Positions 8,372 through 16,809 of a stretch of DNA of 64,000 nt are shown in pieces. Below the pieces are notes generated by a model that was not told the origin of the DNA, did no database searches, and was given only the letters and a program-made list of their open reading frames with translations. Position numbers and translations under genes: made by a program. The stretch comes from Neobacillus niacini (lineage in GTDB: Bacteria; Bacillota; Bacilli; Bacillales; Cytobacillaceae): assembly GCF_000759675.1 (NCBI RefSeq), contig NZ_BAWM01000003.1:1-64000 (forward strand), in the 5' to 3' direction. Positions within the stretch are counted from its first letter, which is position 1, and the number at the start of each line of letters is the position of its first letter.

Positions 8372-8530
8372 ATGGCGAAGAGGAACAGAGGGAAAACAAT
8401 TAACTACCTGCCATCAAGAGGCCGCGGGACATGTCCTTTGTGTGGGAGGACAAGAATAAAGCTTTTATATCCGTATAGAACAGAAACAAACCAAACAATC
8501 AAAGTTTGCAAAAACTGCCGCCTTAAATAA
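8372..8530 (+). CDS. Small CxxC-CxxC zinc-ribbon-like protein, 52 residues
   Basis: Unreported-length small gene: ATG 8372 behind AGGGATGG encodes a basic protein that starts MAKRNRGKTINYLPSRGR and contains CPLCGRTR, then VCKNCRLK at the C-terminus. The two CxxC pairs, 25 residues apart, form a plausible zinc ribbon. The basic N-terminus suggests RNA or ribosome binding, but this is only inference. Codon use and the ribosome site support a real gene. Located between the kinase gene and a decayed fragment. Confidence 0.65.
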   Translation: MAKRNRGKTINYLPSRGRGTCPLCGRTRIKLLYPYRTETNQTIKVCKNCRLK

Positions 8531-8551
8531 CAGAGAATCAAAGGTTCCTAG

Positions 8552-8650
8552 GATGTTTCCGTTACGGATTTTGTGAACGCAGGTGGCAAGTATATTGCGG
8601 TCGGTCAAGGGGCATCAAGCCTCCTATCCAATGCTTTATTGGAAAAATAA
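8552..8650 (+). pseudogene. Decayed C-terminal fragment of an unknown protein
   Basis: An in-frame stretch reading DVSVTDFVNAGGKYIAVGQ then GASSLLSNALLEK ends in TAA and is followed by a good terminator. It has no start codon or ribosome site and is preceded by a TAG. It looks like the last 32 codons of a lost gene, possibly a secreted peptidase (FVNAGGKY-type segments occur in M14 peptidase tails), but I cannot confirm the family. Confidence 0.4.
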
Positions 8651-8659
8651 TACTGAACA

Positions 8660-8693
8660 AAGCCTGGTTCAACTTGGACCAGGCTTGTTTTTT
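8660..8693 (+). terminator. Rho-independent terminator
   Basis: AAGCCTGGT (8660-8668) pairs perfectly with ACCAGGCTT (8678-8686), followed by GTTTTTT. It closes the decayed fragment and also lies at the end of the convergent GNAT gene. Confidence 0.85.
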
Positions 8694-8700
8694 GGAAACT

Positions 8701-9390
8701 TTATATTAATTTCTGATTCATCTCCATTTTCAAAAGACAGTTGTTAAGTACCTTTTTATCAATCCCATTTACAAAATAATATTTTTCTTTATAAATTGCT
8801 TGGATTATTTTTTTAATATCTTCTATGCTGTTTTCATTCTTTTGCAGATTTTTTATAAAAAGATTAAGTGGAATTGCCTCATCTTCATTATGTAATGGTG
8901 GTTGAAGGTAGGGGATTCCTTGAGACTTTGTAAAAGCATTCCTTTTATAAAATTCATTTCTCTTCTCGCAATTATCTTTTTCTTCTTTCGTATGGACCAA
9001 ATCTTGTGTTTCTGTTTCTAGAATGATTGCGTTTAGTGAAGTGTTTCCTGCTGCAATTGCGTCTTTGTTAAATAACTCTTCCATTTTTGCTAATGTTCTG
9101 GAACCTATTCCTTTGCTTCTTACTAGAGGATTTGTTGCGATATAAACAATAAACCCTGAATTGACTTCCTCTAAATAGTGCCCTGTTGCAAAGGAGATAA
9201 GTTCTTCTCCTTCAAAACCTATTACGAAACGAAAATTATTGGGCTTACGATACCGTGCATAATGTAAACCATTTAAAAAAATAGTATGAGGTTCTCTCAC
9301 GACTAGTGGAAATACTATATCATATAAATTAAAAACCTTATCAATGTAACTTAAGTTATCTTCAGTAATCTCATCCCAGCTAATATTCAT
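8701..9390 (-). CDS. GNAT-family N-acetyltransferase
   Basis: 229-residue protein; ATG 9390 is chosen because AGGAGGC precedes it and upstream frame is repeat. The N-terminal half is a GNAT fold: the acetyl-CoA loop is seen in TNPLVRSKGIGSRTLAKMEE (R/Q-x-x-G-x-G/A pattern), followed by a strand with LNAIILETETQD and the closing NEFYKRNAF. The C-terminal 80 residues (from about 150) are a helical extension with a conserved Pro-Leu rich start. Substrate unknown; small amino compounds or peptides are usual for the family. Confidence 0.75.
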   Translation of the reverse strand: MNISWDEITEDNLSYIDKVFNLYDIVFPLVVREPHTIFLNGLHYARYRKPNNFRFVIGFEGEELISFATGHYLEEVNSGFIVYIATNPLVRSKGIGSRTLAKMEELFNKDAIAAGNTSLNAIILETETQDLVHTKEEKDNCEKRNEFYKRNAFTKSQGIPYLQPPLHNEDEAIPLNLFIKNLQKNENSIEDIKKIIQAIYKEKYYFVNGIDKKVLNNCLLKMEMNQKLI

Positions 9391-9471
9391 AATTAAAGCC
9401 TCCTCCATATTAATAATACAACAATCAGGCAAAAGTGATAAATGAAGACAGATGAATCGAAGGAATAAGTA

Positions 9472-9516
9472 GTGTCCATACCAGACGGACAGTGTCCACG
9501 AGCGGTGACAGGCACC
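9472..9516. repeat. R2 repeat copy 2
   Basis: GTGTCCATACCAGACGGACA, then GTGTCCACGAGC and module b in the opposite orientation, GGTGACAGGCACC. Lies upstream of the GNAT gene. Confidence 0.8.
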
Positions 9517-9551
9517 AATAGATAGAAGATTGCCGTAAGTCTTGCAGGTCC

Positions 9552-9671
9552 GCAGAGGTTGTATTGGAAACAATTGACCGTCAAAAAAGATCAAAAGTTA
9601 CCGTTCCCGATGAAAATCGCAATCTTAAGGATGATCCTTCCTTTTTGGATTTAAATGTATTTAATCGGTAA
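9552..9671 (+). pseudogene. Decayed C-terminal fragment, family unknown
   Basis: Frame reading AEVVLETIDRQKRSKVTVPD then ENRNLKDDPSFLDLNVFNR, ending TAA at 9669-9671 and followed directly by a perfect terminator. No start or ribosome site. It looks like the 3' end of a gene whose body was lost; the AEVVLETIDRQ helix resembles tails of Gfo/Idh-type oxidoreductases, but this is weak. The rest of 9391-9860 holds the R2 copy and the promoter region of the phosphatase gene. Confidence 0.35.
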
Positions 9672-9674
9672 AAA

Positions 9675-9706
9675 AATCCCTAGGAATCATGTTCCTAGGG
9701 ATTTTC
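9675..9706 (+). terminator. Perfect 12-bp terminator hairpin
   Basis: AATCCCTAGGAA (9675-9686) pairs perfectly with TTCCTAGGGATT (9692-9703), followed by TTCTAT. It follows the decayed fragment at 9552-9671, which supports a former gene there. Confidence 0.8.
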
Positions 9707-9860
9707 TATAGATATATTATTTTGTGTTGATTATTTTGGAACGCTTCCTACTTCTATCATTGTGATTGGGTAATTAGAGTAGAATCTTTTTGAAATGGAT
9801 AATTTTCTCATCCTCGATCCATAATAAATACCATTTAATACATCTGGAGGAAAATAGCAT

Positions 9861-11198
9861 ATGAATCAGCTGGCAAAGTGGATATTTACCATGGCTAACA
9901 GCTTATCCATTACGTTAACAAGTTTTTTGGGAACCTGTGGAGCCACTGGTAATGAAGGTAATGGGGATATTAGAAATATTATTTTTCTGATTGGTGATGG
10001 TATGGGTGTTTCATTCACATCGGGGTATCGTTATTTTAAAGATAACCCAGCCACTTTAGAACTAGAATCAACAGAGTTTGGTCCGTACCTTGTTGGTCAA
10101 CAGACCACCTTTCCGAATGATCCAAGGCATAATGTAACGGATTCTGCTGCTTCGGCAACAGCGATGGCAACTGGTGTGAAAACCTATAATGGGGCAATTG
10201 GTGTCGGAAATGATCACTCGAAATTGAAATCAGTCCTTGAGGCGGCTAAGGAAAAAGGGAAAGGAACTGGACTTGTTGCCACAGCGCAAATTACTCATGG
10301 TACTCCTGCAGCATTTGGTGCACATGTTGCCCAGCGAAAAAGCATGAGCGTGATTGCCGATGATTATTATCAGGATTTAGTAAATGGGAGGCATAAAATA
10401 GATGTATTACTTGGCGGGGGTTCAGATTGGTTTATCCGTAAAGATAGGAACCTAGTGGAAGAGTTTGTTAAAGACGGCTACAGCTATGTAACTAACCTTA
10501 AAGAGATGAAAAACGACGAACGTACTCAGGTGTTAGGTCTATTTGCAAAAGGTGGGCTGCCGAAAATGATTGATCGTCCAAACGATATTCCATCCCTTGC
10601 AGACATGGCAGCTTCGGCAATCGAGCGGCTAAATAAGAACGAGAACGGCTTCTTTTTGATGGTGGAAGGAAGTCAGATTGACTGGGCAGCTCATGACAAT
10701 GATATCGTGGGTGCAATGAGTGAAATGGAAGATTTCGAGAAGGCGTTTAAAGTCGCTATTGATTTTGCGAAAAAGGATGGACACACATTGGTTATCGCAA
10801 CAGCTGACCATTCAACTGGAGGTTTCACGATAGGTGCACAAGGGCAATACAATTGGTTTAGTTCTGAAATAAAAAAAGTGAAGCGAACACCTGATTATTT
10901 GGCAGTGAAAATAGTCAAGGGAGCAGGTGTTATAGAAACCTTAACGAAATATATCGATCTTCCATTAACAAAAAACGAAATAAGATTAGTTGAAAGAGCA
11001 GCAAGAACACAAAAAGCCAAAAACATCGACAATGCCATCGAAGAAATCATTAACCTCCGCTCCTTCACAGGCTGGACAACAGGTGGACACACCGGTGAAG
11101 ACGTAAACGTCTACGCCTACGGACCAGGAAGTGAGCGCTTCAAAGGACAAATCGACAACACCGACCACGCCAAAATCATCTTCGATATCCTTAAATGA
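9861..11198 (+). CDS. Alkaline phosphatase
   Basis: 445-residue alkaline phosphatase of the PhoA/PhoB type, an exported phosphomonoesterase that frees phosphate. The first metal-binding aspartate is in FLIGDGMGVS, the serine nucleophile in TDSAASATAMATG, further metal ligands in THGTPAAFGAH, VEGSQIDWAAHDND and ATADHSTGG, and the last histidine in GWTTGGHTGEDV. The N-terminus has a hydrophobic stretch ending TSFLGTCG, usable as a signal peptide and perhaps a non-standard lipobox. ATG 9861 has the site TGGAGGAAA. I see no clear PhoP box upstream, although the Pho-type operon at 16.6 kb is nearby. Confidence 0.9.
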   Translation: MNQLAKWIFTMANSLSITLTSFLGTCGATGNEGNGDIRNIIFLIGDGMGVSFTSGYRYFKDNPATLELESTEFGPYLVGQQTTFPNDPRHNVTDSAASATAMATGVKTYNGAIGVGNDHSKLKSVLEAAKEKGKGTGLVATAQITHGTPAAFGAHVAQRKSMSVIADDYYQDLVNGRHKIDVLLGGGSDWFIRKDRNLVEEFVKDGYSYVTNLKEMKNDERTQVLGLFAKGGLPKMIDRPNDIPSLADMAASAIERLNKNENGFFLMVEGSQIDWAAHDNDIVGAMSEMEDFEKAFKVAIDFAKKDGHTLVIATADHSTGGFTIGAQGQYNWFSSEIKKVKRTPDYLAVKIVKGAGVIETLTKYIDLPLTKNEIRLVERAARTQKAKNIDNAIEEIINLRSFTGWTTGGHTGEDVNVYAYGPGSERFKGQIDNTDHAKIIFDILK

Positions 11199-11218
11199 CT
11201 ACTTATCGGTGCTTGTTC

Positions 11219-11292
11219 GGTGCCTGTCACCGTGGTGGCACACCATGGTGACAGGCACCGCTCGTGGACACTTTCCACCTCAGGCGGACAGT
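11219..11292. repeat. R2 repeat copy 3 (extended)
   Basis: Module b occurs twice as an inverted pair (GGTGCCTGTCACC at 11219-11231 and GGTGACAGGCACC at 11246-11258), which makes a 13-bp hairpin, followed by CTCGTGGACACTTTCC and module a ACCTCAGGCGGACAG. It lies downstream of the phosphatase gene and may act as its terminator although no T-tract follows. Confidence 0.85.
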
Positions 11293-11403
11293 TGATTATT
11301 CTAAATGTAACGTTTGCTAAATTCTTCACATTCGGGTGCTCTTTTTTAATTAAACCAATTTTATAATGGTGGTGGGATAAAAATTCAGAGGAGCACTCTA
11401 TTT

Positions 11404-12504
11404 ATGAATAAACTAGTGAAGGGCGCAGTTATAACTTTTTTATTATGCGTGGGATTGTCGGCGTGTGGAGAGAAGGAGAAGGTTAAGGCTCCAGCTCCAA
11501 CTAATCTTCCAACTGAGAGGCAGGAGGAAGGACAAGCGAGTGAGATAACTCCTGAGGAGCTTCTAACCAGCCTTAGGAAACATACAACACTTATTCCAAT
11601 AGGGGATGTACCGATTCCTGAGGATAATCCGATGAATTCGGAAGTACTTGAACTGGGTCAAGCGTTATTTTTTGATCCGAGACTTTCAGGAAACAATCAA
11701 GTTAGCTGCGCAACTTGTCATGACCCGAACTTGGGTTATGGCGACGCGAAACCGACTTTTGATAAATTTGCAGGCGGCAATGGAGCAAGGAATAGCCCGA
11801 CTGTGATTAATTCAGGCTATTACACGTCCAACTTTTGGGATGGTCGTGCGGCTTCTCTCGAGGAACAGGCGCTGGGACCTATTCAAAATCCTGATGAGAT
11901 GAATCAGCCACTTGATGAACTTATTAAAGAGTTATCAGCCATAAAAGGCTACCAAGAACGTTTTCAAGCTGCTTTTAATGACGGAATAACAGAACAAAAT
12001 ATTGCAAAAGCCCTTGCCGCTTTTCAAAGACAAATTGTTGTAAAGGATACTCCTTATGACAGGTTCCTTGAAGGGGATACAGAGGCATTAACGAAACAAG
12101 AAGTCAGCGGGCTCCGATTGTTTACAGGAAAAGCCTTTTGCGTGACCTGTCACAATGGGCCGAACCTTTCTGATAACAATTATTACAATATAGGTCTCAA
12201 TACAGAGGATAAAGGACGGGAAGCAGTAACGGGACAAGAAGGGGATTTAGGTAGAATTCGCACCCCTGGATTATATGGAATTACCCATACTGCACCATAC
12301 ATGCGGGATGGCAGTCTTGCAACCATTGAGGAAGTAATCGATTATTATGACCGTGGCGGGGATAGCCACCCCAATAAGAGCTTTTTTATCAAAAAATTTA
12401 TGAGTCCTATTGGTTTAACTGACCAGGAAAAGGAAGATTTACTAGCCTTTTTAAAAACCTTGGGCGGAGAGCCGCCAATTTTCACAAAACCAGAACTCCC
12501 ATAA
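11404..12504 (+). CDS. Di-heme cytochrome c peroxidase lipoprotein (MauG/CcpA family)
   Basis: 366-residue exported peroxidase. A lipobox in LCVGLSAC anchors it outside the membrane. Two c-type heme motifs are present: CATCH (about residue 101) and CVTCH (about 246), as in bacterial di-heme peroxidases that reduce hydrogen peroxide with electrons from cytochromes. FFDPRLSGNNQVSCATCH and TAPYMRDGSLATIEEVI are conserved family blocks, the latter carrying the distal Met/His region. ATG 11404 is preceded by GAGGAGC. A long Pro/Glu-rich linker lies between the lipid anchor and the domain. Stand-alone gene with a strong terminator. Confidence 0.88.
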   Translation: MNKLVKGAVITFLLCVGLSACGEKEKVKAPAPTNLPTERQEEGQASEITPEELLTSLRKHTTLIPIGDVPIPEDNPMNSEVLELGQALFFDPRLSGNNQVSCATCHDPNLGYGDAKPTFDKFAGGNGARNSPTVINSGYYTSNFWDGRAASLEEQALGPIQNPDEMNQPLDELIKELSAIKGYQERFQAAFNDGITEQNIAKALAAFQRQIVVKDTPYDRFLEGDTEALTKQEVSGLRLFTGKAFCVTCHNGPNLSDNNYYNIGLNTEDKGREAVTGQEGDLGRIRTPGLYGITHTAPYMRDGSLATIEEVIDYYDRGGDSHPNKSFFIKKFMSPIGLTDQEKEDLLAFLKTLGGEPPIFTKPELP

Positions 12505-12510
12505 TAATAG

Positions 12511-12562
12511 AAAGTCATGAGCCCCCTTGAGTCTAGGTAATTACAAGGGGGCTCATGACTTT
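12511..12562. terminator. Bidirectional terminator, 19-bp stem
   Basis: AAAGTCATGAGCCCCCTTG (12511-12529) pairs perfectly with 12544-12562, with T-rich sequence on both sides. It ends the peroxidase gene and the convergent envelope operon, whose last stop codon lies in the stem. Confidence 0.9.
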
Positions 12563-13544
12563 ATTTTATTGAGGTTTCCAACTTTTTAATTACCTTTTTA
12601 TAATGTTTAATAGAGGTTAATTTACCAGTATAGGATACTTGGTTTTGATAATCTAAAGAGATGAGCATGATAGCAAGCTGAGGAAAAAACTTCTTTGACC
12701 GGAAACGAAGGTCTTTCCAATAAATGAAATAGCCATTTTTTCTCTTTTGAACAAAAGGGTAGGCGAAAGGGTTACTTCTAATAAAGCTTTCAACCTGAGG
12801 GTTCTGACTGCTATCCATTACTAACCTAGGGTAGTCTATTTTCTTTGAAAAAGTATGCTCTATCCATAATTCCCCCTTTGAGTACGAACCAAATAAAAAG
12901 TCCTGATTTGTTTTAATGATAATATTCCAGTGGAATGGGGATGTTTTAGGAATGATTTTTACCAAGAGTGCATTTTGAAAATGCTGTGTAATCTTCCATT
13001 TTATAAAATTTGATGAAAATAACCGAAATATCAGGTAAAAAACCATAGCTAAATAAATGAAAGTAAAGATCCTTCCATTTTCAAAAAAAGGAAGCAGGCT
13101 AAACCCAAGAATATGGAGCATGATGATATATGGGTCGATTAAGGGGAGGAAATCTAATGAAAGCCATTTTTGAGAAAATGGGCGTAAAGCTTGTGTACCA
13201 TTTACATTAAACAAATCAGTAAGAACATGGATGATCACAGCCAGCAGCGTCCATAACAATAAGTGAGAAAATGAGGTTCCTAGAAAGAAAAGATGAATGA
13301 GGGAGGCAGTAAGTAAGCCCCAAATAGGGATTGCAGGCAGTGAATGTGACCATCCCCGATGATTTCGGTAATAACTACTTTTCCCCTTCAATCGATAGAT
13401 AAAATCAAAGTCAGGTGCATTAGAGCCCACAACTGTCCCGATAAGGACAGCTGTTGATAAGGCGCTGTTGTTTGAAATTACTGGATCTATTTGAGCGAGA
13501 GCACCTAGACCGAAGCCGATCATTATGTGAGAACCTGTATCCAT
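12561..13544 (-). CDS. yfhP: Membrane-bound metal-dependent hydrolase, YfhP/DUF457 family
   Basis: 327-residue membrane protein of the YdjM/DUF457 family. N-terminal motifs with metal-binding residues are visible: TGSHIMIG, GSNAPDFDFIYR, YRNHRGWSHSLPA and HVLTDLFNVNGTQALRPF; these match the His/Asp pattern of the family. About four to five membrane segments up to residue 180 precede a soluble C-terminal domain. Length equals B. subtilis YfhP (about 327). ATG 13544 follows AAGGAGG. Last gene of the minus-strand envelope operon. Physiological substrate unknown. Confidence 0.82.
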   Translation of the reverse strand: MDTGSHIMIGFGLGALAQIDPVISNNSALSTAVLIGTVVGSNAPDFDFIYRLKGKSSYYRNHRGWSHSLPAIPIWGLLTASLIHLFFLGTSFSHLLLWTLLAVIIHVLTDLFNVNGTQALRPFSQKWLSLDFLPLIDPYIIMLHILGFSLLPFFENGRIFTFIYLAMVFYLIFRLFSSNFIKWKITQHFQNALLVKIIPKTSPFHWNIIIKTNQDFLFGSYSKGELWIEHTFSKKIDYPRLVMDSSQNPQVESFIRSNPFAYPFVQKRKNGYFIYWKDLRFRSKKFFPQLAIMLISLDYQNQVSYTGKLTSIKHYKKVIKKLETSIK

Positions 13545-13570
13545 TCATATTCCTCCTTACCGAGATTACT

Positions 13571-14713
13571 TTAGGCATATATTTTCTTTGAGGGTTCATC
13601 GATAACGGTAGAATAATGATTAAGCAAGTTTTCAAATATCTGGTCCCACTTTTGTGTAAGTGCATACTTCCTAGCATTTAACGCCATTTGACGTCGGAAA
13701 GGGCCATTGCCTAACAACTGAACAATTCGGTTAACAAAATCCTCTGCATCACCTGGCTCACACAAATGTCCGGTAACGCCGTTCGAAATAATATTCTTCA
13801 CACCGCCAGCATTCGCCCCGATTACCGGAGTTCCACTTGCAAGAGCCTCAAGGACAACGTTTCCAAAGGTTTCAGTGGGTGATGGAAAAACAAATAGGTC
13901 TGTAGCTGAATAGACCTCCGCTAATCCAACTCCTTTCAAATAGCCTGTAAAGGTCATATTTGACTGTGCAGCCATTTTGAGTTCCTCAAGTAAGGGACCA
14001 TCCCCAGCAATTAACCAATGTACCTGTTTATTTAATTCAGGAGGTAAAGAGTTAGCGATTTTCATGAGAGTTTTTAAATCTTTTTCGGGTGCCAGCCTGC
14101 CAACAAAGGTAAGGAGAAATTTTTTGGGAATCTCGTATCGGTTAAGAACAACTTCTTTCTGATAATTTGGATGATAAAGCTGGCAATCAACACCTCTTGG
14201 AAAAATTTCTAGGTTACTAAAACCACGGCATTTCAGTTTTTCAAGTGTGTCAATAGAAGGGACAAAGAGTTTTTTTAATGGACTATGAAACCATTTCATG
14301 TATTTCCAAAGAGGATTAGAAAGGAATTCAAGGTCATAAAACTGTAAATAGTCATTGAAATCGGTGTGATAGGAGCCGACAACTGGGATATTAAATTTTT
14401 TTGCAAAATAAAGACCACAAAGACCAACCGTAAACGGAGTTGCTACATGAATCAGATCTGGAGAGAATTGCTCTATTTCTGACTTAACTTGAATAAAGTT
14501 TGGGAAAGCTAAGCGGCATTCCGGATACAGGAAAAAGGATAGGCTTTTTAACCGGTGAATATGGTCTGAAACATATTCATTTGAACCAGGATTAGGTGCA
14601 AAGACTTTATAGGTAATATGTTGACCCTCAAGATAGTGCGTAAATTTTTTGAGGGTTTTGGCAACCCCGTTTACATCCGGATAAAAGGTGTCAGAGAAAA
14701 TAGCGATTTTCAT
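13571..14713 (-). CDS. GT4-family glycosyltransferase
   Basis: 380-residue GT-B glycosyltransferase (family 4). The N-terminal acceptor domain starts KIAIFSDTFYPDVNGVAKTL and contains PDLIHVATPFTVGL; the C-terminal donor domain shows VGRLAPEKDLKTL, the EX7E motif in PSPTETFGNVVLEALASGTP and GGVKNIISNGVTGHLCEPGD. It resembles glycolipid alpha-mannosyl/glucuronosyl-type transferases. Together with the UDP-glucose dehydrogenase two genes upstream in the operon, a UDP-glucuronate-using envelope glycan or glycolipid is a plausible product. ATG 14713 has the site GGAGGGG. Confidence 0.83.
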   Translation of the reverse strand: MKIAIFSDTFYPDVNGVAKTLKKFTHYLEGQHITYKVFAPNPGSNEYVSDHIHRLKSLSFFLYPECRLAFPNFIQVKSEIEQFSPDLIHVATPFTVGLCGLYFAKKFNIPVVGSYHTDFNDYLQFYDLEFLSNPLWKYMKWFHSPLKKLFVPSIDTLEKLKCRGFSNLEIFPRGVDCQLYHPNYQKEVVLNRYEIPKKFLLTFVGRLAPEKDLKTLMKIANSLPPELNKQVHWLIAGDGPLLEELKMAAQSNMTFTGYLKGVGLAEVYSATDLFVFPSPTETFGNVVLEALASGTPVIGANAGGVKNIISNGVTGHLCEPGDAEDFVNRIVQLLGNGPFRRQMALNARKYALTQKWDQIFENLLNHYSTVIDEPSKKIYA

Positions 14714-14746
14714 ATAAACCCCTCCTAGACAATTTCTAAATCATTT

Positions 14747-15274
14747 TTAGGATACAAAATAATAACAGAGACTGCCGAAGCATGATCCAAGAATTCCACC
14801 TGCAATAACGTCCGATGGATAATGCAGACCTAAATAGATTCTCGAAATTCCTACACATAGTCCTAAAGGGATAAGTACAGTTGCTAGAATAGGGTTTAGA
14901 ATAACAAATGGGACAATTACTGAGAATACGGCTGTTGTATGACCAGATGGAAAAGAATGATCCTTCAAAGGATTAGGTAAAATCTTTGTTGTTTCAAATA
15001 ATAGATAAGGCCTTTTACGAGGGAAAAGCTTCTTTACCACTTGAACGGGTATATGACTTAGAGCCAAGGCTACTGCGCTTGAAATCGCTGCAAGCCTAGT
15101 TTGACTCGTTAATAAAATCATGAGTAATAGTGTCGTTACACTTATAAAGAATGCTCCTCCTATTTGAGTAATCGTACGAAAAAAGAGATTAATAAATTTT
15201 TTATCAAAATGGCTATTGATCTCTTGAAATACTCTGCATTCGAAGTGATAAAAGGATTGGATTATTCTCATCAT
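14747..15274 (-). CDS. PAP2-family membrane phosphatase
   Basis: 175-residue integral membrane phosphatase with the three PAP2 signatures: KKLFPRKRPYLLF (KX6RP), PSGHTTAVFS and SRIYLGLHYPSDVIAG, holding the catalytic histidines. Five or six membrane segments. Family members remove phosphate from lipid carriers such as undecaprenyl pyrophosphate (BcrC-like) or phosphatidic acid. Located between a UDP-glucose dehydrogenase and a glycosyltransferase, it could recycle the lipid carrier used for the glycan. Spacing 19 nt after the upstream gene indicates one transcript. Confidence 0.82.
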   Translation of the reverse strand: MMRIIQSFYHFECRVFQEINSHFDKKFINLFFRTITQIGGAFFISVTTLLLMILLTSQTRLAAISSAVALALSHIPVQVVKKLFPRKRPYLLFETTKILPNPLKDHSFPSGHTTAVFSVIVPFVILNPILATVLIPLGLCVGISRIYLGLHYPSDVIAGGILGSCFGSLCYYFVS

Positions 15275-15293
15275 GATTGTGTCTCCCTCAATG

Positions 15294-16625
15294 TTAAAGT
15301 CGTTGGGCTGGCTTTAGATTCGTAACAGTTGGTCTTCCAATGGATACATAGGTAATCGGGTACCGCCCCATATCTTTCAGGGAATAGCAATTTCGTCCAT
15401 CGAAAACAATAGGTTCATTCATATAGGCAACGTACGTATCCAATGGAAGGTGCTTTATTTGGTCCCACTCAGTTGCAATAACAGCAAAGTCAGCCCCTTT
15501 AAGCGCTTGGCGAATACTCGTTGTGTACTCAATTGAATTGCCTAATAGTTTATATGCATTGGGAATCGCAATTGGATCAAAAGCAGTGACTATTGAACCT
15601 TCTTCAAGTAATTCTTTAATAATGGTTAAGGAAACAGCTTCACGGATATCATCTGTTTCTGGTTTAAAAGCAAGCCCAAGCAAGGCTGCTTTTTTTCCTT
15701 TTAATGATCCGAACATTTCTTTTACCTTCAATACTGGAAGTGAGTGCTGATGCTGATTTACCTTTATGACGGACTCAAGCAATTTAAAGGGATGATGGAC
15801 ATTTCCCGCCAGCTGAACGAGTGCTTTTGTGTCCTTTGGAAAGCATGAACCTCCATATCCAATTCCCGCTTGAAGATTAGAAGTCCCAATTCGTTTATCC
15901 ATTCCCATTCCATAAGAAACTTCTTCAATATTTGCGCCAACCCTCTCGCAAAGATTGGCAATTTCATTGATAAAGCTTATTTTCGTTGCAAGAAAGGCAT
16001 TGGAGGCATATTTAATCATCTCTGCACTCCTAATATCAGTGACAACGATCGGTATTTTTAATGGCAGATAGAGCTGTTCCATAATTGATGCAGCTTCATG
16101 GTTATCAGCGCCAATTACGATTCGATCACCTAAAAAGAAATCTGTTATTGCTGACCCTTCGCGAAGAAATTCCGGATTGGCAACAACATCAACCTTGAGG
16201 TGACGGGGCTTGCGCTGAAGAAAAATTTGTTTGATGATATCATTTGTTCCAACGGGAACAGTGCTTTTAGTACAGACAATTACGTCTTTCTTTATTGTAT
16301 TAGCAATGGTATATGCAGCAGCATAAATATAAGATAGATCAACTGCACCATCTCTTTTTTCAGGTGTTCCAACTGCAATAAAAATGATGTCGGCATCTGA
16401 GTAAGCTTGGTTCGGGTTCGTAGTAAAGCAGAGTTGTCCGTTCGAGAGGTTCTTTTCTAATAAAGGTTCCAGTCCAGGTTCAAAGAATGGTGTGTGTCCT
16501 TTTTCGAGTATTTCTATTTTCTCCTTTTGAGTGTCTAAGCAGGTAACTTGATGACCAGCTTCAGCGAAACCAACTGCTGTAACTAACCCAACATTTCCTG
16601 CTCCTGCAACTGTAATCTTCATCAT
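15294..16625 (-). CDS. UDP-glucose 6-dehydrogenase (TuaD/Ugd family)
   Basis: 443-residue enzyme that oxidises UDP-glucose to UDP-glucuronate with two NAD. The N-terminal Rossmann motif is VAGAGNVGLVTAVGFAEAGH, the catalytic cysteine lies in GYGGSCFPKDTKAL, and VANPEFLREGSA and AFKPETDDIREA are conserved. B. subtilis has the paralogues TuaD, YtcA and Ugd; I cannot decide which is closest, so no symbol is given. ATG 16625 or the second ATG 16622 follows GGAGGG. First gene of the operon behind a four-unit Pho box, as the tua operon of B. subtilis is. Confidence 0.9.
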   Translation of the reverse strand: MMKITVAGAGNVGLVTAVGFAEAGHQVTCLDTQKEKIEILEKGHTPFFEPGLEPLLEKNLSNGQLCFTTNPNQAYSDADIIFIAVGTPEKRDGAVDLSYIYAAAYTIANTIKKDVIVCTKSTVPVGTNDIIKQIFLQRKPRHLKVDVVANPEFLREGSAITDFFLGDRIVIGADNHEAASIMEQLYLPLKIPIVVTDIRSAEMIKYASNAFLATKISFINEIANLCERVGANIEEVSYGMGMDKRIGTSNLQAGIGYGGSCFPKDTKALVQLAGNVHHPFKLLESVIKVNQHQHSLPVLKVKEMFGSLKGKKAALLGLAFKPETDDIREAVSLTIIKELLEEGSIVTAFDPIAIPNAYKLLGNSIEYTTSIRQALKGADFAVIATEWDQIKHLPLDTYVAYMNEPIVFDGRNCYSLKDMGRYPITYVSIGRPTVTNLKPAQRL

Positions 16626-16678
16626 ATCCCTCCAAATAATAGCGTTTAATTAATTTTATCTGAAAAATTTGAATTTTT

Positions 16679-16717
16679 TCTTAACCTAGTGTTAAAAGTG
16701 TGTAAAGACTTTGTATA
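16679..16717 (-). promoter_or_regulatory. Pho box, four repeats at 11-bp period
   Basis: On the minus strand TATACA (from 16717), TTTACA (16706), TTAACA (16695) and TTAAGA (16684) follow each other with exact 5-nt spacers. This matches the TT(A/T/C)ACA direct repeats bound by PhoP~P in Bacillus. GATAAAAT (16660-16653) is a likely -10. The operon should respond to phosphate starvation. Confidence 0.7.
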
Positions 16718-16760
16718 GTTTGAAGGGAATTAGCGCTTGCCCTCACTATAATAAAGTAAA

Positions 16761-16808
16761 GACCTGAGCCCTGGTGCGTTTTTTAGTGAACGCAACATGG
16801 CTCAGGTC
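16761..16808. terminator. Terminator between ykuK and the envelope operon promoter
   Basis: GACCTGAGCC (16761-16770) pairs with GGCTCAGGTC (16799-16808) with a nested TGCGTT/AACGCA stem. It lies directly after the stop of the minus-strand ykuK gene. Confidence 0.7.
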
Positions 16809-16809
16809 C

